Shown here: positions 25,701 through 40,700 of the stretch, in pieces | Position numbering within the stretch: the first letter of the stretch is position 1 | Layout: the number at the start of each line of letters is the position of its first letter | Assembly (NCBI GenBank): GCA_949752735.1 | Contig: OX457041.1 | Span: forward strand, 25,816,576-25,880,575 | DNA length: 64,000 bases | Direction of reading: 5' to 3' | From: Lumbricus terrestris | Taxonomy: Eukaryota; Annelida; Clitellata; Crassiclitellata; Lumbricidae | Program-made: the position numbers and the translations under genes | Notes under the pieces: generated by a model | What the model saw: only the letters and a program-made list of their open reading frames with translations | The model's database searches: none | Told to the model about the DNA's origin: nothing

Positions 25701-28700
25701 GGCAAGAAACTCAAAATAGATGAGATATTTTCAGTCTCAACCAGTGAGATTCTAAAAACTGACTTATCCAAAGCGGAATAATGTACAGCAAATCTAGGAT
25801 CGGTAGCAGCTAACAGCGCATGACGTGACAGACAGGTCAGTGCATGTGCAGACTGCAGAGGTGCCACAGATGCATGGGTCCGAGAATGCAGAATGCATAA
25901 GATGATCAGACATGAAAGGGCTGCATCACTGACAGGTCAAACCTGTAGTGAGTTCGCTTCCAGAAACTGTGTATTACTGTGTAGCCAGTTGACTGGCCAA
26001 TGTGTATTATATTACAAACTATGTAGTGAATTGGCTGGTCAATCATAACATTCATTCATTCATTCATTCAGAGCATTTATATAGCGCCCCTTCAAGAAAC
26101 TACTCAGAGGCGCTCCCAGCCCAACCACGAACATTATCAATTATGTAACAAGTTGGTTGGCCACTGTGTACTACATTATAAACATTTGTTTGGCATGTAT
26201 GGTTAGACGAGGTAAACGAGAGCCTCAATATCATCTGAATTCTGTTGTCACAGGCTAAACAACACCAATCATAGATTTGCTGTTAACCCGCTTTGGATAA
26301 GTCAGTTTCTTGTTCTGCATATATTCCACAAGCCATCTTTGGATTCTAGAGTCAGAGGCTCCTGATTGATTCTGTATAAAGGACTGTGATTTCAGAATGC
26401 GATCCTGCTTCAAAGCAATAGCAAAATAAGCGAAGAAAAATTCTTAGGACACACCAAAACACATTCCTTATTTAATCTTATCGTTATATGGACACAAGTA
26501 AGACACCTTTTACAGCAAGGCTTCTCACAAGGACCATATGTTTAACATGCTCTGAAGAAAACACAACAATCAAAGCACAGCTCAAAAAGTAATTTAAATT
26601 AAAAATATACTATTCAACAACAACCTAAGAAAACAAAAACAGAAGGAGGGCCACAATCAAGCCTCTCTAGATACAAAACCCTTCAGTAGGACAAAAACCT
26701 TTATACAATGCAGCAAGGAATCGTCAACAGTGAAACACCACTCTCATCATCAGGCAGCTCTTATACAATACAAACACATAGGGTTTTTCATGCAAAAACA
26801 ACACACTCGTAAAACAAAAGCTACGTCAACACAGCCCTCATTGGAAGTTCGTGAGAAAACTCCACAACACGACCTCCTAAATCACATGAGGCCCAGATTG
26901 CTCCTCCCCGAACCACCCTTACTACAAAGTGTTCACCAAGGAACAGAGAACCCTCCTCACCCCTCGAACGTTCAGCATCTTTCCAACCCCATCGAGCAGA
27001 TTGTTAGGAATGCTCCGGAAGCCGCCAGAGACGCGTGCCACTCCGTCGGCGAAGTTGTCTGGCATCAGACGAACGATGCTACTAACGCCACGAACTGAAG
27101 CACGTAGCGGATGCACGATTGTATCCATCTGAAATATCAGCCAGAAGCTACATCAACAGAAGAACGAACAAATCAATGAGACCTCGGTGTGTGTTCATCA
27201 AGCTGGGACTCAGCAACGTCTGCGCAAAAAAAAGACCAATTCTACATCAAAAAGACAAAAAGACTTGCCACTTGAGACCATTAAGAAGACTGTTCTGGGC
27301 TTTTGAAAACGTCTGCAAACTTGTGTAAAAGCAAACGGTGGTCACTTCGAACAGTCATTGTACAAAACTTAACACTTGGTCTAATCTTGTCAATAACAAT
27401 AAGTAACCTTGAACCCTGTTATATTACTGTTTGCGTCGTCACTTTGTTACTTATTGCTGTCAGTAAATGTCTGTTGAAACAAAAATAACATTGCTTCAGG
27501 GTTGGACCATTTTGATTTTCATGATTCAAATTTAATTAGATTTAGCCAAGCTGTAGATAGAAATGTGTCAAATAGACTGACAAAGTTTTGTAAAAAAAAT
27601 TCAGCGGTTTTCGAAAAATCGCAATTTTCTTAATGGATTGGGTTTTTTTCGGCCGCACCCTGTATATACAAATAATCCTGACTAGCCATCAAACATTCGC
27701 ACAAAAAAGTGCAAAGAGTAAGACTAACTTTTCTCGCTAGGTCACTTTTCTCACGCTCCCACTGCATGTGTTCGAGGAACTGGTAAACCATGTCAATGAG
27801 ACCTCGGTGTGTGTTCATCAAGCTGGGACTCAGCAACGTCTGCGCAAAAAAAGACCAATTCTACATGAAAAAGACATACCTCACCTACCATCTGCCTCTC
27901 TTGAATGTCCCCAGTACATCCATCCATCCGTCCATCATCCACCCATCCCTCCATCCACCCACCCATTTATCCAATGATCTGTTCGTCCATTCATTTACCT
28001 ATCTTTCCACCACCCACCACCTAACTGAACAAACCATCTATTCATCAATCAATCTTTCACCTATCCACTCAAACACCCATCTCATTTCTGGCCATCCTTT
28101 TCATCTACCAACCTGCCGTAAACACATCCCACTAACTTTACCTGTCCTCATAATATCATGGTTTTCATTACAGTCACTTTCTTCATCCCGATATATTCGC
28201 AGCATCCTTATTTGTTGTAGGAAACACAGGAGGATTTGAATATGGATGCCTCCTAACCTGCAGGTAGGTGTTGAGGGCCACCTTTCGTTTCTCCAGAAAC
28301 TCCTTGTTCATGTTGTCAAAGGCTCGCTTGCTCGGCAGAATCAGACCAGACAGTGAATCGTACTGCAAACAACAAACGTAGGACGTACACAAAGTAAAGT
28401 CAGGGAAGGTACCGGTAAATCATGGAAGGTAAAACAAGGCGACAAACAGTCAAAGAATGGAAGGTAAACAAAGGTCATTTATTGTATTGTCCCTTCGAAT
28501 ACTAGTCCCGAGAGGCAGTATAGGTCTGAGACTGAGAGATCTTTTAAAGGCGACTTATGCTTACCTTCTCCTGCAGAATCATATGCAAGTCGTGGAAGTC
28601 GCTGTATCGTCGGTAGACATCCCACGTCATTTCTGCTCCGTTAGCATTTTTCTTTGTCACGGTTATCAGGTAGACTGTGTACTCCTTGCCATGTTCTCTA

Positions 28701-31700
28701 CACAACCCTGCTCAAACAGAACATGCCAAAATAAGACTTAAAACAGCATCTACAACACTACAGCACCTTAATAGTGTAACACAGCTGAAAGAGAAGAGCT
28801 AAGCAGTTCCTTTCACTAGACCTGACGGGCTGCCAAGAACGAGCACAAGCATTAGCAACTTCATTTTCTTAGCCTTTGCACATAAGCATACAGGCAACCA
28901 GTCTTCGTCCATGCAGCCCTATCCTCTTACAGTCGATTACTAATTTTATAGCAATTTTTATATAATATATAATATATATATTCATTCACACTTGGTTACA
29001 AGATAACGTGAATAACATTAAGTTAGAACAGTGAGTCTCTTTAGTATAAAAACAGAGGGCCAGATTTATCCACATGTCGGTATAACATTCGAGGGATAAC
29101 ATTTTAATCACACTTTCACTGGCATCGTGAAGCTGTGCGGTGAAAGATGTGATGCAGGGCAAAAACTACTGCTATTAATCTCGAATAATAATAGGAGAGA
29201 GAGACTGACGAAGCATAACTTGACATTACAGCAACAGCCAAAACGTATTCTGCATAAATTTCACCACTACCACATAAAACGAACCTGTGTTGGTAATCGA
29301 TGCAGACAACGTAAATGCATTCGGTAGAAAGTGACAACCGATGAGCATTCCATCACTCGACGACAAAATATCACAGTCAGACGAAGTCATAAAGTCCCCG
29401 GACTGAAACAACACAACAAAACACATGACGCAGCAGCATGTACGTGTGTGTCAAGAAACAGCACCTTTCAAAAGCAATGCCAAGTGCCTACACTACGTTA
29501 AGTTGTGCAAATGAATGCATCAACAGTTCACCTGAAACAAATTAATGCACAGATAACTCATTGCTGTCAGGATCTTGCACATGTATACGTAATGCCCGTG
29601 AACATTTATGCTACGTAATTAATTGCATATTTATATAGCGTCCCATCAAGATATCTACTCAGCGGCTCTCTGCACTAGTCTATATGGTGTTAACTGTTGG
29701 TATGAATGAATTTAAGTTTTTCTGTTTATTTCAGTTTATTTCACAATGACACATAGTAGTTGCAAAAAATTATTGCACACAAGCTAATAGATATACTACA
29801 GGTACTGTGAGGTTCAGCCACTGGGAGTGTAAGGTAAAACAACTTAGCTTTACAGAATTCATTATCAGTTTTACGATTCTCACAGCTGAATCCAGGCCTA
29901 CGCGAGACAGACAGACAGACAGACAAGCCAGAGAGAGAGACCAGTGATAGAAGCAACAGATCATGGAACCTAGATACAGAGTTAGGATCTGAAAGAGGAG
30001 AACATGTGATGACAATGTCCTAATGAAGAATTATTACTAATAATCTTCTGGAAAGGTCCCGACTCCCATTTTAAGGAACTAATTCATAGGTTAGCAATTT
30101 AGCATAAGTAGGTAAGGTATGCCTGACGCCACACCTTTGGTATGATTCTTATGTCAATCTTGGGATTCAGGATTGGACGGACCAATAGAGAAACACCTTT
30201 ACCAGGTTGCTTACAATAACTTAGGATAAGTAAGTGTGTATCAGAGCAGACAGAGAGCAGAATCGGAGAGCAGTCGAGCAGAGCAGAGGGTGAGCAGCAT
30301 AGCAGTCAGGTTATCATGAAGCTTAGACTGTACATTCTGCATTAGACTCAAGTCAAACAAATAATCTGAACAAGGTGTTTACCTCTGGTATGTGAGGCGT
30401 TTTGGTCGAAGCAACAATTTCTGAAAAATTTAAAATAATTGTAGGAAATATAATATCAGCAGTGCATTTGAGAGACTGGAAAAAATCTAAAACATTGCTG
30501 TTATATTATTCAATGCCATGATGCACGGAAAGACAACAGCCAACAAAGAACGGTATCTAGATAAAATATGGCAGCCAAAATCGGTGACTAACAAATGTAT
30601 GGCGTCTTAGAATAACCATAAACTACAAAGACAGTAGTAACCTAAAAATGACTGTGACCTAGAAAGACCAGCCTGCTAAGATAACACCCTAGAATGATGC
30701 AACATAGAGAGATACATCGACCTAGACTGTGATCAAAACTCTCCAACATATAAAGGGAAAGCTAGAAAGTTGATCTAGAAAGTTTGAAACTTAGAGAATC
30801 TTACAACCTAGAAAGGCTGGACTCTGGAAACATCATGGCCTGGAAACTGCAATCAGCCGAATGACCACGAAAAACACCTTTTAAAGACAATCATCTAAAA
30901 ATCGATCAAGAAAATCTTGGTAAACTTGCCGTCATCAAACGACTGACTATCTTCTGGCTTGGAATGTCCGTCTTGTATTAAGTCGAGTTCCATGAGGAGT
31001 TTGATATACAGCTGGCTTTTCTTAAACGATGCAAAATACTTTGGGTCCTCCTGCAGCAAATCCCAGACCTATCCAACAAACACAGAATGAATGGCGGTAA
31101 CATAACATAGTGCAACATAGTGCATTGTAATACAAACATAATAAACAAAACAATTTGAAACTAAATATGAATTCAGCATATAATTGAATCAATTTCTAAA
31201 TCAAATAATCAAATAATTAGAAAATCCCGGAGTAAACATGTGAGCCAATGAAAGCTGAATATAGTGCAATGGAATGCATTTTAAACGAGCATAATGTCAA
31301 GTAATCACCCAGAAACACTACCGTAATTTAAACACACCAAAGTGTCAGTACAAGACATAATGGTGCAATAAAATACAAGCGCAAAAAGAACTTATTATGA
31401 TCAGTAGTGGCTTCAATTTCATTTCACATAAAGAAACTCAACAAACGTGTATTTTCAATTCAGCCATCTCAGCATGTTCTGTATCTAATAACTGGAGAGT
31501 AACAGGTTCGAATCTACCTCAAGCCATTGCAGAGCAACTCTGTTCCTCATGGGTACACAATTGTCTGTGAGGAAGGCAACAAGAAACCACCTACCCCATC
31601 TTATCCTCAAACGGTAAAAAAGTCAATGTACCTGTCAATTTTGGATATATCCATGCACCCAACATATATTTTATTTAAAATATATCAACATATATTTTAT

Positions 31701-34700
31701 TCAAAATATATCAGTGCAACCAACATATATTTTACTTAAAATATATTTTATTTCATATATAAATCAGAGCAACAAACATTTATTTTAATAAAGATATATC
31801 AGAGCAACAAACATACACTCTCATTTCTGATATGTAAGTGCAACAAGAATGTATTGTCATAGAGGAAAGCTGATGAACAAGAACGTATTGTCAGAGAGGA
31901 AAGCTGTTGAACGTCTCACCCTCGTCTGAATGTCGTCAAAGATCGTATCCATCCCATCGCCTTTCTCGATTCGATTGAGAAGTTGTCGGACCAAGCCCTC
32001 GTCAATCCTTAACCTTGGATTTGCCTGAAGAGAAAGTGAAACCAGTTTTACCTCTAATCTACAGCAATCAGATCATAAAATCTTGTGCGCATCATCTAAA
32101 TACTTCTTTGGTTTCTTTATACTGAATTTTGATTCAACCAGATCATGATTTTTACTACAACAGTTTCACTTGAAGTGACCATCAATCAATGTCTAGTGCA
32201 AATGAATTAACATGAATGCACTCTAGATTAGATTAAAATCACACTCTAGATTAGATTACAATTATATCAATCTTTTTTTCTCAAACGGTTCTATCGACAG
32301 ACTAAACTGAAAAGCAAGGATAAAAGCAGAACCTTCTCAGACAGGTACTGGTTGTAGATGCTGAGGGCTGCATCTCTCAAGGTCTCAAGGTCAAGGCTGT
32401 CGAGACCAGATCGGCTGAGCACAGCTGCTGAGATCTGCTGTTCGGCAGAAACACGGTAGCCCTGGACCACAAACACCGAACAGTCAATAATATTGAGCAA
32501 TGCGACATTTACCAATATTCATGCATCCACACACACACATCTGCTCACTCATGAATTCATTTCCCTTGATGCTCCGCACCATTTCCAGAAGTCATTCTCA
32601 TGCATTCCGGTTAAAAACTTACTACTTCTCCTTGGCTTTCAAGCATATGGATTTTTAATTGCATCTTCCTCTGGCGGCTGACTATCCGCGCCTCTGATTC
32701 ACATTTTGGTGTGACCTTGCGCGCGTTACAAATTTATTCAATAATAATTCCTCTAGCTGTATTATGCCAAACAAATCTTTTTCGAGGGCAACGGCCTCTG
32801 CTGTCATAAACCCTCGTCAAACCTGGATCCATCGCATCTTAAGATAGTTTTATTTACCTGCACTGAGGTTGGGAGCATCTCCGAGTATAGCCCTTCAAGA
32901 GGAGCTATACAAATTCACTTAATGAATGAATCAGTCAGTAAGTAAGTAACAATTTAATGAGGTAATGGAATACTTGTGTAAAATGATTTACGCAGCAATG
33001 GTTGAAGATTACTGCTATTGTCATATAGCAGCATATGCAAAACAGAAGTCGCATTGTAATCTGACATTTAAAATCACCACCTCAAGAAAAAAACGCATCT
33101 TTGACAACATAGATCTATGATGTTACATCATGAAAACAAGAGAATATACCTCAACCGTCAGGTAGAAGAAGAGGTAACTCTGCGCTCCAATACTTGTCAT
33201 ATATTCTAGAAACAACAGTTAAGAATGTCAATCACCAAGAGAATTCAAAACCACATAGCATCAGACTCACATAAAAAAATTCAAGTATTGCTTGAAAATT
33301 CTAGAATGATAAAAGGCAATGTAATATCTCATTTAAAATTAACCAAAAATTGAAGGATAGCAACTTCCAAAAAAATAAAAAATTCAAAATCTCCTGTTTA
33401 AATAACAACTACCAACCCTGCAAAATTTGAAATTTGCAAAATGAAATAAATCTGAAAAGATTGGATAAGATTAGAGAAAAAATATAATTATATTAGAAAT
33501 AGGTTATAAAAGTTCATCAAAACAACTGACTTCTACAGTGCTGTAATCATACAAGACAAAATTAAAGTGAAAAAGTTTGCTTAGAGTAAAATTGTAGCAA
33601 CTCGTTTTAGCCCGTTGGAGTCAATAATTATCCAATCATTTTCCACCTGCAGGTAATTCATCAAACAACAGGTCTTACCGATAAAATAGGAAAGTGCAAT
33701 GTTGTTATTTAGTAAAACGTCGAACGACAGCGAGTAAAGTTTCTGGCCAGGTGCCAAGATTCGACTCAAATCCAAACCCTGTAAGCAGAACATAGCATAT
33801 TGCAGATCAGCATGTATATAGCACCAAGCAGAAAATTTCCTCTGTTTCGAGCAGCATAAATTACCCATATATCTCAACAATTGACTATAATAATAATTTT
33901 CTCTAAATAACTGAATCTACTTCAGTGACATTTTCGCCACTAAATGTAGTTTTTAGTGAAACTGAAAACAAAGATTTTCAAAACATATTGTCTACAACTT
34001 CAACAACACCTGTGGCCATTTTTCTTTGGCTACTTTCGTATATATATACGAAGAAAAAACAGGTCGTCATGCAATTTGCAACACGTAAAGTAGTTCTGCT
34101 TTGTGTGATTTAATAAAATGTCACAGAATTCTTCTAGACTGGACAATGAATAGAAGAATTGGATGGAGCGAAAAAGAAGTTAAAGAAATGAAAAAGAAAA
34201 AGACAGGATTGGCCTGGGTGGATTCCTCAACCTAATTAATGACATAATGAAAATAAACAACAGCAACTTCATATATAATTATATTAATAAAACTTGCATC
34301 CAGTCAACAGAGTTGAGCGATTCATTCATTCATTCATTCATTCAGAGCATTTATATAGCGCCCCTTCAAGAAACTACTCAGAGGCGCTCAATGAGTTGGA
34401 CATGGCACTCACCCCAGGCAGAATGAGGTCGGTGTCTTCGAGTCCGTCGTTAAGGCGTTGAATTCGAGTTTCACAGATGCTTTTAACGAATAGTAGGCTG
34501 CTCAGCTGCTGCTTGATAAATGTATCTGCAAACATCGACCAATTCCGAGTTATTCCTGTACTCTCTTGTTCAGGTTCTGCATTAAGCAGCAATCAACATT
34601 AATCTTCAGGGTGGAAATCCGCAAGTTCGTGGTTCTTTCGGATGAGGTTTGATGACACCAATATAACAAACAGTCAAACACTTTGCAATTCAAAGCTAAA

Positions 34701-37700
34701 AATTCTTCAGAAATAAATGGAACCAGGAGTTCATTGCAGTAAAAGAGGAATTGAACCTGGAAACAGAATAGTAAAAGTTTGATGTGGCAAACCACCAACC
34801 ATCATCTCCTCCTGTGTCCTTTGACCTCTGTCGAGCAATGTCAAGGTCAACCTTCTCTTTGACCGCCTGCAGTTCCTCGACATTATCCGATGTCTTGAGT
34901 ATTGTCAAGAAAGACTCGCTGTTAAACATCGACTCTTTACACTGTCAACACAAAAGCATATGCATGTTACATATTCATGCACATGTGGGTGTGTGTGTGT
35001 GCATGTGCATGTGAGTGTGTGTGGAAGTGTATGTGTTTGTGTGGAAGTGTGGATGGATGGATGTGGTGATGGATGGATCGGTGGGGAGATGGATGGATGG
35101 GTGGGCGTGTGGAAGGATGGGTGAGCGGATGGGTGGATGTGTGACTGAATGGGTGTGTAGGTGGATGGATGTGTGGATGGATGTGCGCATGTGGATGGAT
35201 GTACGTATGTAAGAATGTAATATGCACTGTGCAGGTCAGCGGCCATGTGTTTACCGACCTCTCTGTCATTTCAACGGACTATTTCATAATAACGCAGAAT
35301 TTGCACAGTTATTTCATACAAGTTGGAGTTTGCTGCTTCTAGACTCGCGTACTGGACTTTTCATTGGATTTCTCAAGGATTTTACGCTGGTTAGAAGGTA
35401 CTTGTTGCAAGTCACCTTGACCACGTGACTGCATCAGCGACCATCCCTATGATGCACAGGCAGCACAGCCGTGCATGTACGCCGCTGCTAGCCGGTGTTT
35501 ACATCTCGCCGGAGGACAGCTCACGTGAGTCAGTGGAGTGACCTCGACTGTTGCCAATAGCGGCGCTTCCAACTACCAACCGACAAGCGACGAATGCTCT
35601 CTCCTACATGCATCCTTGCTTGAGCCTCGACGATTAGCCGGACAGGCGTCATCTACCACCTGTCAGAGACTCTGATCAACCACGACATCTACCAGCTGTC
35701 TACTTGTATCCGATGGTTAACTCTACGTGTTTGCGAGGGCTCGCCACTGGTGACTCTTTCAGCTTACTGTGTTTTGCAACTTGTTATTTTTTGCTCGCTA
35801 TGACTCTTAACATCATTTCGGCTAGTCAGTGCAGAGAGTGCCTCTGAGTAGATATCTTGAAGAGGCGCTATATAAATTCTCAGAATGAAAGAATGAATGA
35901 AAGAATGTCTAAAAAACACATATGCTTTATTTGTTATTGACAAGAGTCAGCCAACAACATGGCGTCATGACAGGGCTAAATATTATTTGACAAGCTATTA
36001 GCCTTTAAGAATGGCTCGCCATTAAACGGTTAAAGGAGATAAGGGAACTAAACTGCAGTGTAGTCAATCCAAGGTGCGAGGATGGTTGGGAACAGTAGAA
36101 ACAGCTTCCAGTACATAAACAAAGACAATGACATTGTACCCACCGGCCAGGCTATCCACTGGTTGATGAAGTCCGGGTCAGAGAGGAGATTTACAGTTGG
36201 TAGCAGGATGCCGTTCACTAGAACTTCCTACAACATAAAAACTGTATCATGAATCCTCAGCTTTAATTAAGATTATGATATTCCAACAGTAAACGAATTA
36301 ATTTCAATATATGAGCAACTCATCCGACCAGGAACGAGTTACCACTCATTACAGGAAAGAAATAATTACCTCAGTATCTCAGTATATAATACATCAGAAA
36401 AATAGATAGCAATTGAATTTATATTTTTACATTTATTCACTACAACAGAACAAATTACTGAAGACCAAAGCTGTACCAATTCGCATTTTTATCATTTGTT
36501 TGAATATAAATAACTGAAAACTCCATTCAACTAGGTACGAAGTACGAACATAAATAGCAATCGGCAAAGCATATATGGCGAATAATAAAGTAGGACATGC
36601 CAAACAATATTTTTAATTCACTTGAAACAGCAGTAGAAGCCAGATACAAATATAACTAAATCTTTAAAATACATGTCTGTAGCCAAGCTTCTGGGTCGCA
36701 AATGCCTTTGAGTAGTTTCTTTGAAGACGTGAGCACTACATCTCCGTAATGAATAAATGAATACAAATTCTCAGAGTAAATGAATCAATGACTGCAGACA
36801 AGTGAGTTATTTATATTAGACATCTAAAACAATTTGTATCTAGTTTCTACAGCTATTTCAAATAAAAAAATATTGTGCGACATCACTGGACTTGCACATA
36901 AAAAAACTGCTGACTCACTCTAGCGATATATCGGAAGATTTTGTTGTGAAAGTCGCCCGATGGAAGGAGAAGAAACATCAGCACCTCACTGACCTGCTGA
37001 AGATAATCTGAAGTGAAACAAAAATTATTTATAACTTCATCAAAAATAAAAAATGCTACTACCCTTTTAAGCATCTTTCCATCTGTGTCATGTAACCCAA
37101 ATGTACTGCATTCAGTGCTACAAAAAACTTACACAAAGTCAGATTATTAAAGTCAATAATTTTCTGCTTTTAACCACATTTCTGCCCTTGTAGATCATCT
37201 CTATCTCGGTAAAACTTAAATTCCAATGTATATAATGTGATTTGAAACTAGCATACCTGCCACTCATAGCACTTAGTGACCATTCAGTAACGCTTCCATT
37301 GCAAGTACACCAAGAGAAGAATCAGGTTTTGAGGAGAGGCAGAGAAGCAGGAACAAATCAAGAAATAATGGAATTTACGCAAAGACGAGGTAAAGCTTTC
37401 CAGAGGGCAGACTCAATGGCGCAAATGATCTAGTTTCTGCCAAAGTGGTCCTTGATTATAGGACAAATTATCTTGGATAAATATAATTTATGCTGAAATT
37501 GACTATTGACTATTAATGTCTGCTTGCAGAACATGTACGATATTACAAGCAATAAAGCGACAGTGGAAAAAAGAAAAATAGAAATAATAATAATAAATAA
37601 TCTGTGCTTATAGTATGTGTCACAGAGTGATCTGACTTCTGCTCACCAAATAGAAATAATAATAATAAATAATCTGAAATAATTTTTATAAATCCTGAGG

Positions 37701-40700
37701 GATCATTGATACCTCGGGTAAAAAAAAAATAATAATAATAATTTAACAATACATTACATACGAATCAAATGGTTACATCACGCCCTCCGTCCTATAACAC
37801 TTAAGTTGAGAGAGTGCGCAAACAGTGGAAGACTCACGTCGTTCGCTCGTCTCCGACAGGCAGATCTGGTCATGGCAAATTGTGTTTTCCATTTCCAGCT
37901 CCAGATCGAAAAAGATCGAATCCAGATCGGCAGGCGGCTTCGAATCTACGACAAGTTCCACACCAGATAGATAGTTCCAACAATTTTCGCAATATTTTCG
38001 CAAATCTAATCAATAAGCTAGTCAAATCACTACACCAAGCTATTCTTAACATTTCATTCATTCATTTGGAGAATTTATATAATCTCTTCTCAAGAGAACT
38101 ACTCAGAGGCACTCCAAGCCCAATGTTTTGCTCTGGTCTAACCAATACACTAATGAATAAAACTATAAAAAAATCCATGGCAGTCAGTAAGTAAATTTAA
38201 AAAATAGTAACATGCTTGAGCATTAAATGTGTTTCTCGCTTATGACGGCAAACGATGTTCATACCATTATTGCCACCATCTTTGCAACGTTTAAAGCATC
38301 ATTTCAGTTAAGACTATTACATTATGTTGTTCCTACAATTAAAAGTTCCCATCATCTTTACAATTTACAAACAATCGTAACAATGTTCCTCCCATAGGCA
38401 CATCCTTCCATCGCTTCTACAATCCTATCATTGTTATTTTCAAATTTCTACAATGCCTACCAAATAAAAGTTTTAACTTTACTACCAATCTGTGCAAATC
38501 TTCCACAGTCTATAGATCTATTGTTCTAACCATCTTTTCGATGTTCTTTGACTTTTGTCAGCGTGCGACGGTAGAGACGGATGTGAGATGCAAATTCATC
38601 TACCAACCGCGTCGTTAGATATGGCACAAGATCCATCTCCTTAGCCCTAGAAAGAAAAATCAGCACAGCCATCATGAACAAATCGATCTAATAAATAGTC
38701 GCCTAATCTAATCAATACACTAATCTAATCAACAAACTCATCATGTATAATCTTAACTTGACACACAACCCTGTAACCTCAAGCAATCAGTACATTAAAT
38801 TTTATCCAACCTACTCAATAGTTAGAAGCAAAATCTATTCAATAGTTATCTAAACAAAATCTATTCAATAGTTACCTAAACAACATCTATTCAATAGTTA
38901 TCTAAACAACAACATAAACCAAAGTCAATGTACATTAACCTAATCAACACAATTATTATTATTAATATTATTATTGCTAAATAAATTTGTAATGCGTGCG
39001 AGTCACATCGAAATGTGAATCTGACACGCGGATAGTCAGCTGCCAGAGGAAGATGCAGTTACAGATTCAAGTGCTCGAAAGTCAAGGAGAAATAGTGAGT
39101 TCTGAGACGTTTTTGAAGGAAGGCAGTGAATTAGAGCTAGAAAGAGAGGTGAGCAGAAGCCAGATCTGACATTCTATAAGCACTTAAAAACTGTTCTGTG
39201 TGGCCGTGCAGGAGTCGGGAGCGCTTCTGAGTAGTTTCCTTGAAGAGGTGCTATATAAATACTTGAATGAATGAATGAATGACTGAATGAATGATCTGAT
39301 CTAGTCAATGCACTGATTTAATCAAATCGAAATAGCGCAGCACTGATGCAGCCAACGGAGGAGTTGCTCCTGCCTTTCAGAGAAGGCGATGATGACGGTC
39401 TGAAGCGTTTGTCGGATGTTATAGTTGAACTGATCGTCGTCGCTGATCTTCTGATACCAGTTCTGGATATAGTCACGATACATGTACTCCACCAGCTGTC
39501 ATCGAAAGAAAGAACGAATGCATCCATTACCACACACACTAATGTAGAGAAAGGTAAAGCAAGGGAGGGTAAGGTCAAGGTAGAAGTGTTGGCAAGATAC
39601 AGCAGGGTAAGACAGCAAAATATGGCAAGGAAGAATACATTTTAGCTGACATAGACGGAAAGTCATCTCGGTATAATCCCCGTGGCTTCATATTGTGAAC
39701 TTCAGCAAATAAGGCTTAAGCCATACCGTTTCTTGGCACTTCTTTCCATCCACAGTCAGTACACCATTTCATATCCAAGTTTCACTGGCAGGCAGAATTA
39801 TAAGTGAAAATCCTGAAATATCTGTTTGCCAAAGGTGGCAGGTAATTTAAACCTTTAGAAACTTTTTGACTGACACACAGACCACCAGATCATTGCAATA
39901 GGAAAAGCTACATGTTAATCAATGAAGTTATGGAAAAGGCAACAGGCATAACAGGTGTGACAATGTTATTACAAACATTGTCAAACATGTTATTACAAAC
40001 ATACGAACCTCTTGCAAGACCTCATCGATTGCATTTGATCCGGTCATACGTTTGTCCATCTTCAGCTTTGGTTTTCCTTTTCTCATCTCTTCAACCAACT
40101 GCGCATCAAATCAAACCAATGACTTAACTGTACTCGATTCACGTTTACAAGTATGTAACAGAACATCTAATAAAATGTTCTGTAAGTGCAGGATGAAGGG
40201 ACTGAACTATTGACTAACTGGTCTACAGAGGTGAATTTTCATGCAGTTTGCAAATGTTGGCTGAACAGATGTTCATACTGAACAGATGTTCATACTGTTC
40301 ATGTGGAACAGCATGAATGCACAGTGATGGATTGTTCCCAAATGAATGCAGGTCCAACACAAAAGGAACGAATGTGAATGAATCTGCATTATAAGTATCA
40401 TTTCAGCAGTTGTCTTTGCAAGCTAACACTGACACGGTGCATTTTAGCAGTACCGGCCTTGGGGGTGTGAGAACGTTGTGGCCATTATACATAGAACCTG
40501 CAACTTAAGTGGATGAAAAATGTGACAGAAAATTCACATGGACATGATGCCCTAATAATAATATGATTCAACTAAATTCTCTCCTTTGTAAATAAAGAAA
40601 AGTCAAATGGTACCAACAATTTAGTTTATTTCATAATATATAAGTACCAAAATACTTAATTACTTCCTCTATAAATTGCTCTCCTCAATAGTCCAGGACC

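Noticed and set aside
34905..35246. His/Pro/Thr-rich open frames on the minus strand
   Set aside because: They translate the GGATG/GT simple repeat in several frames at once.
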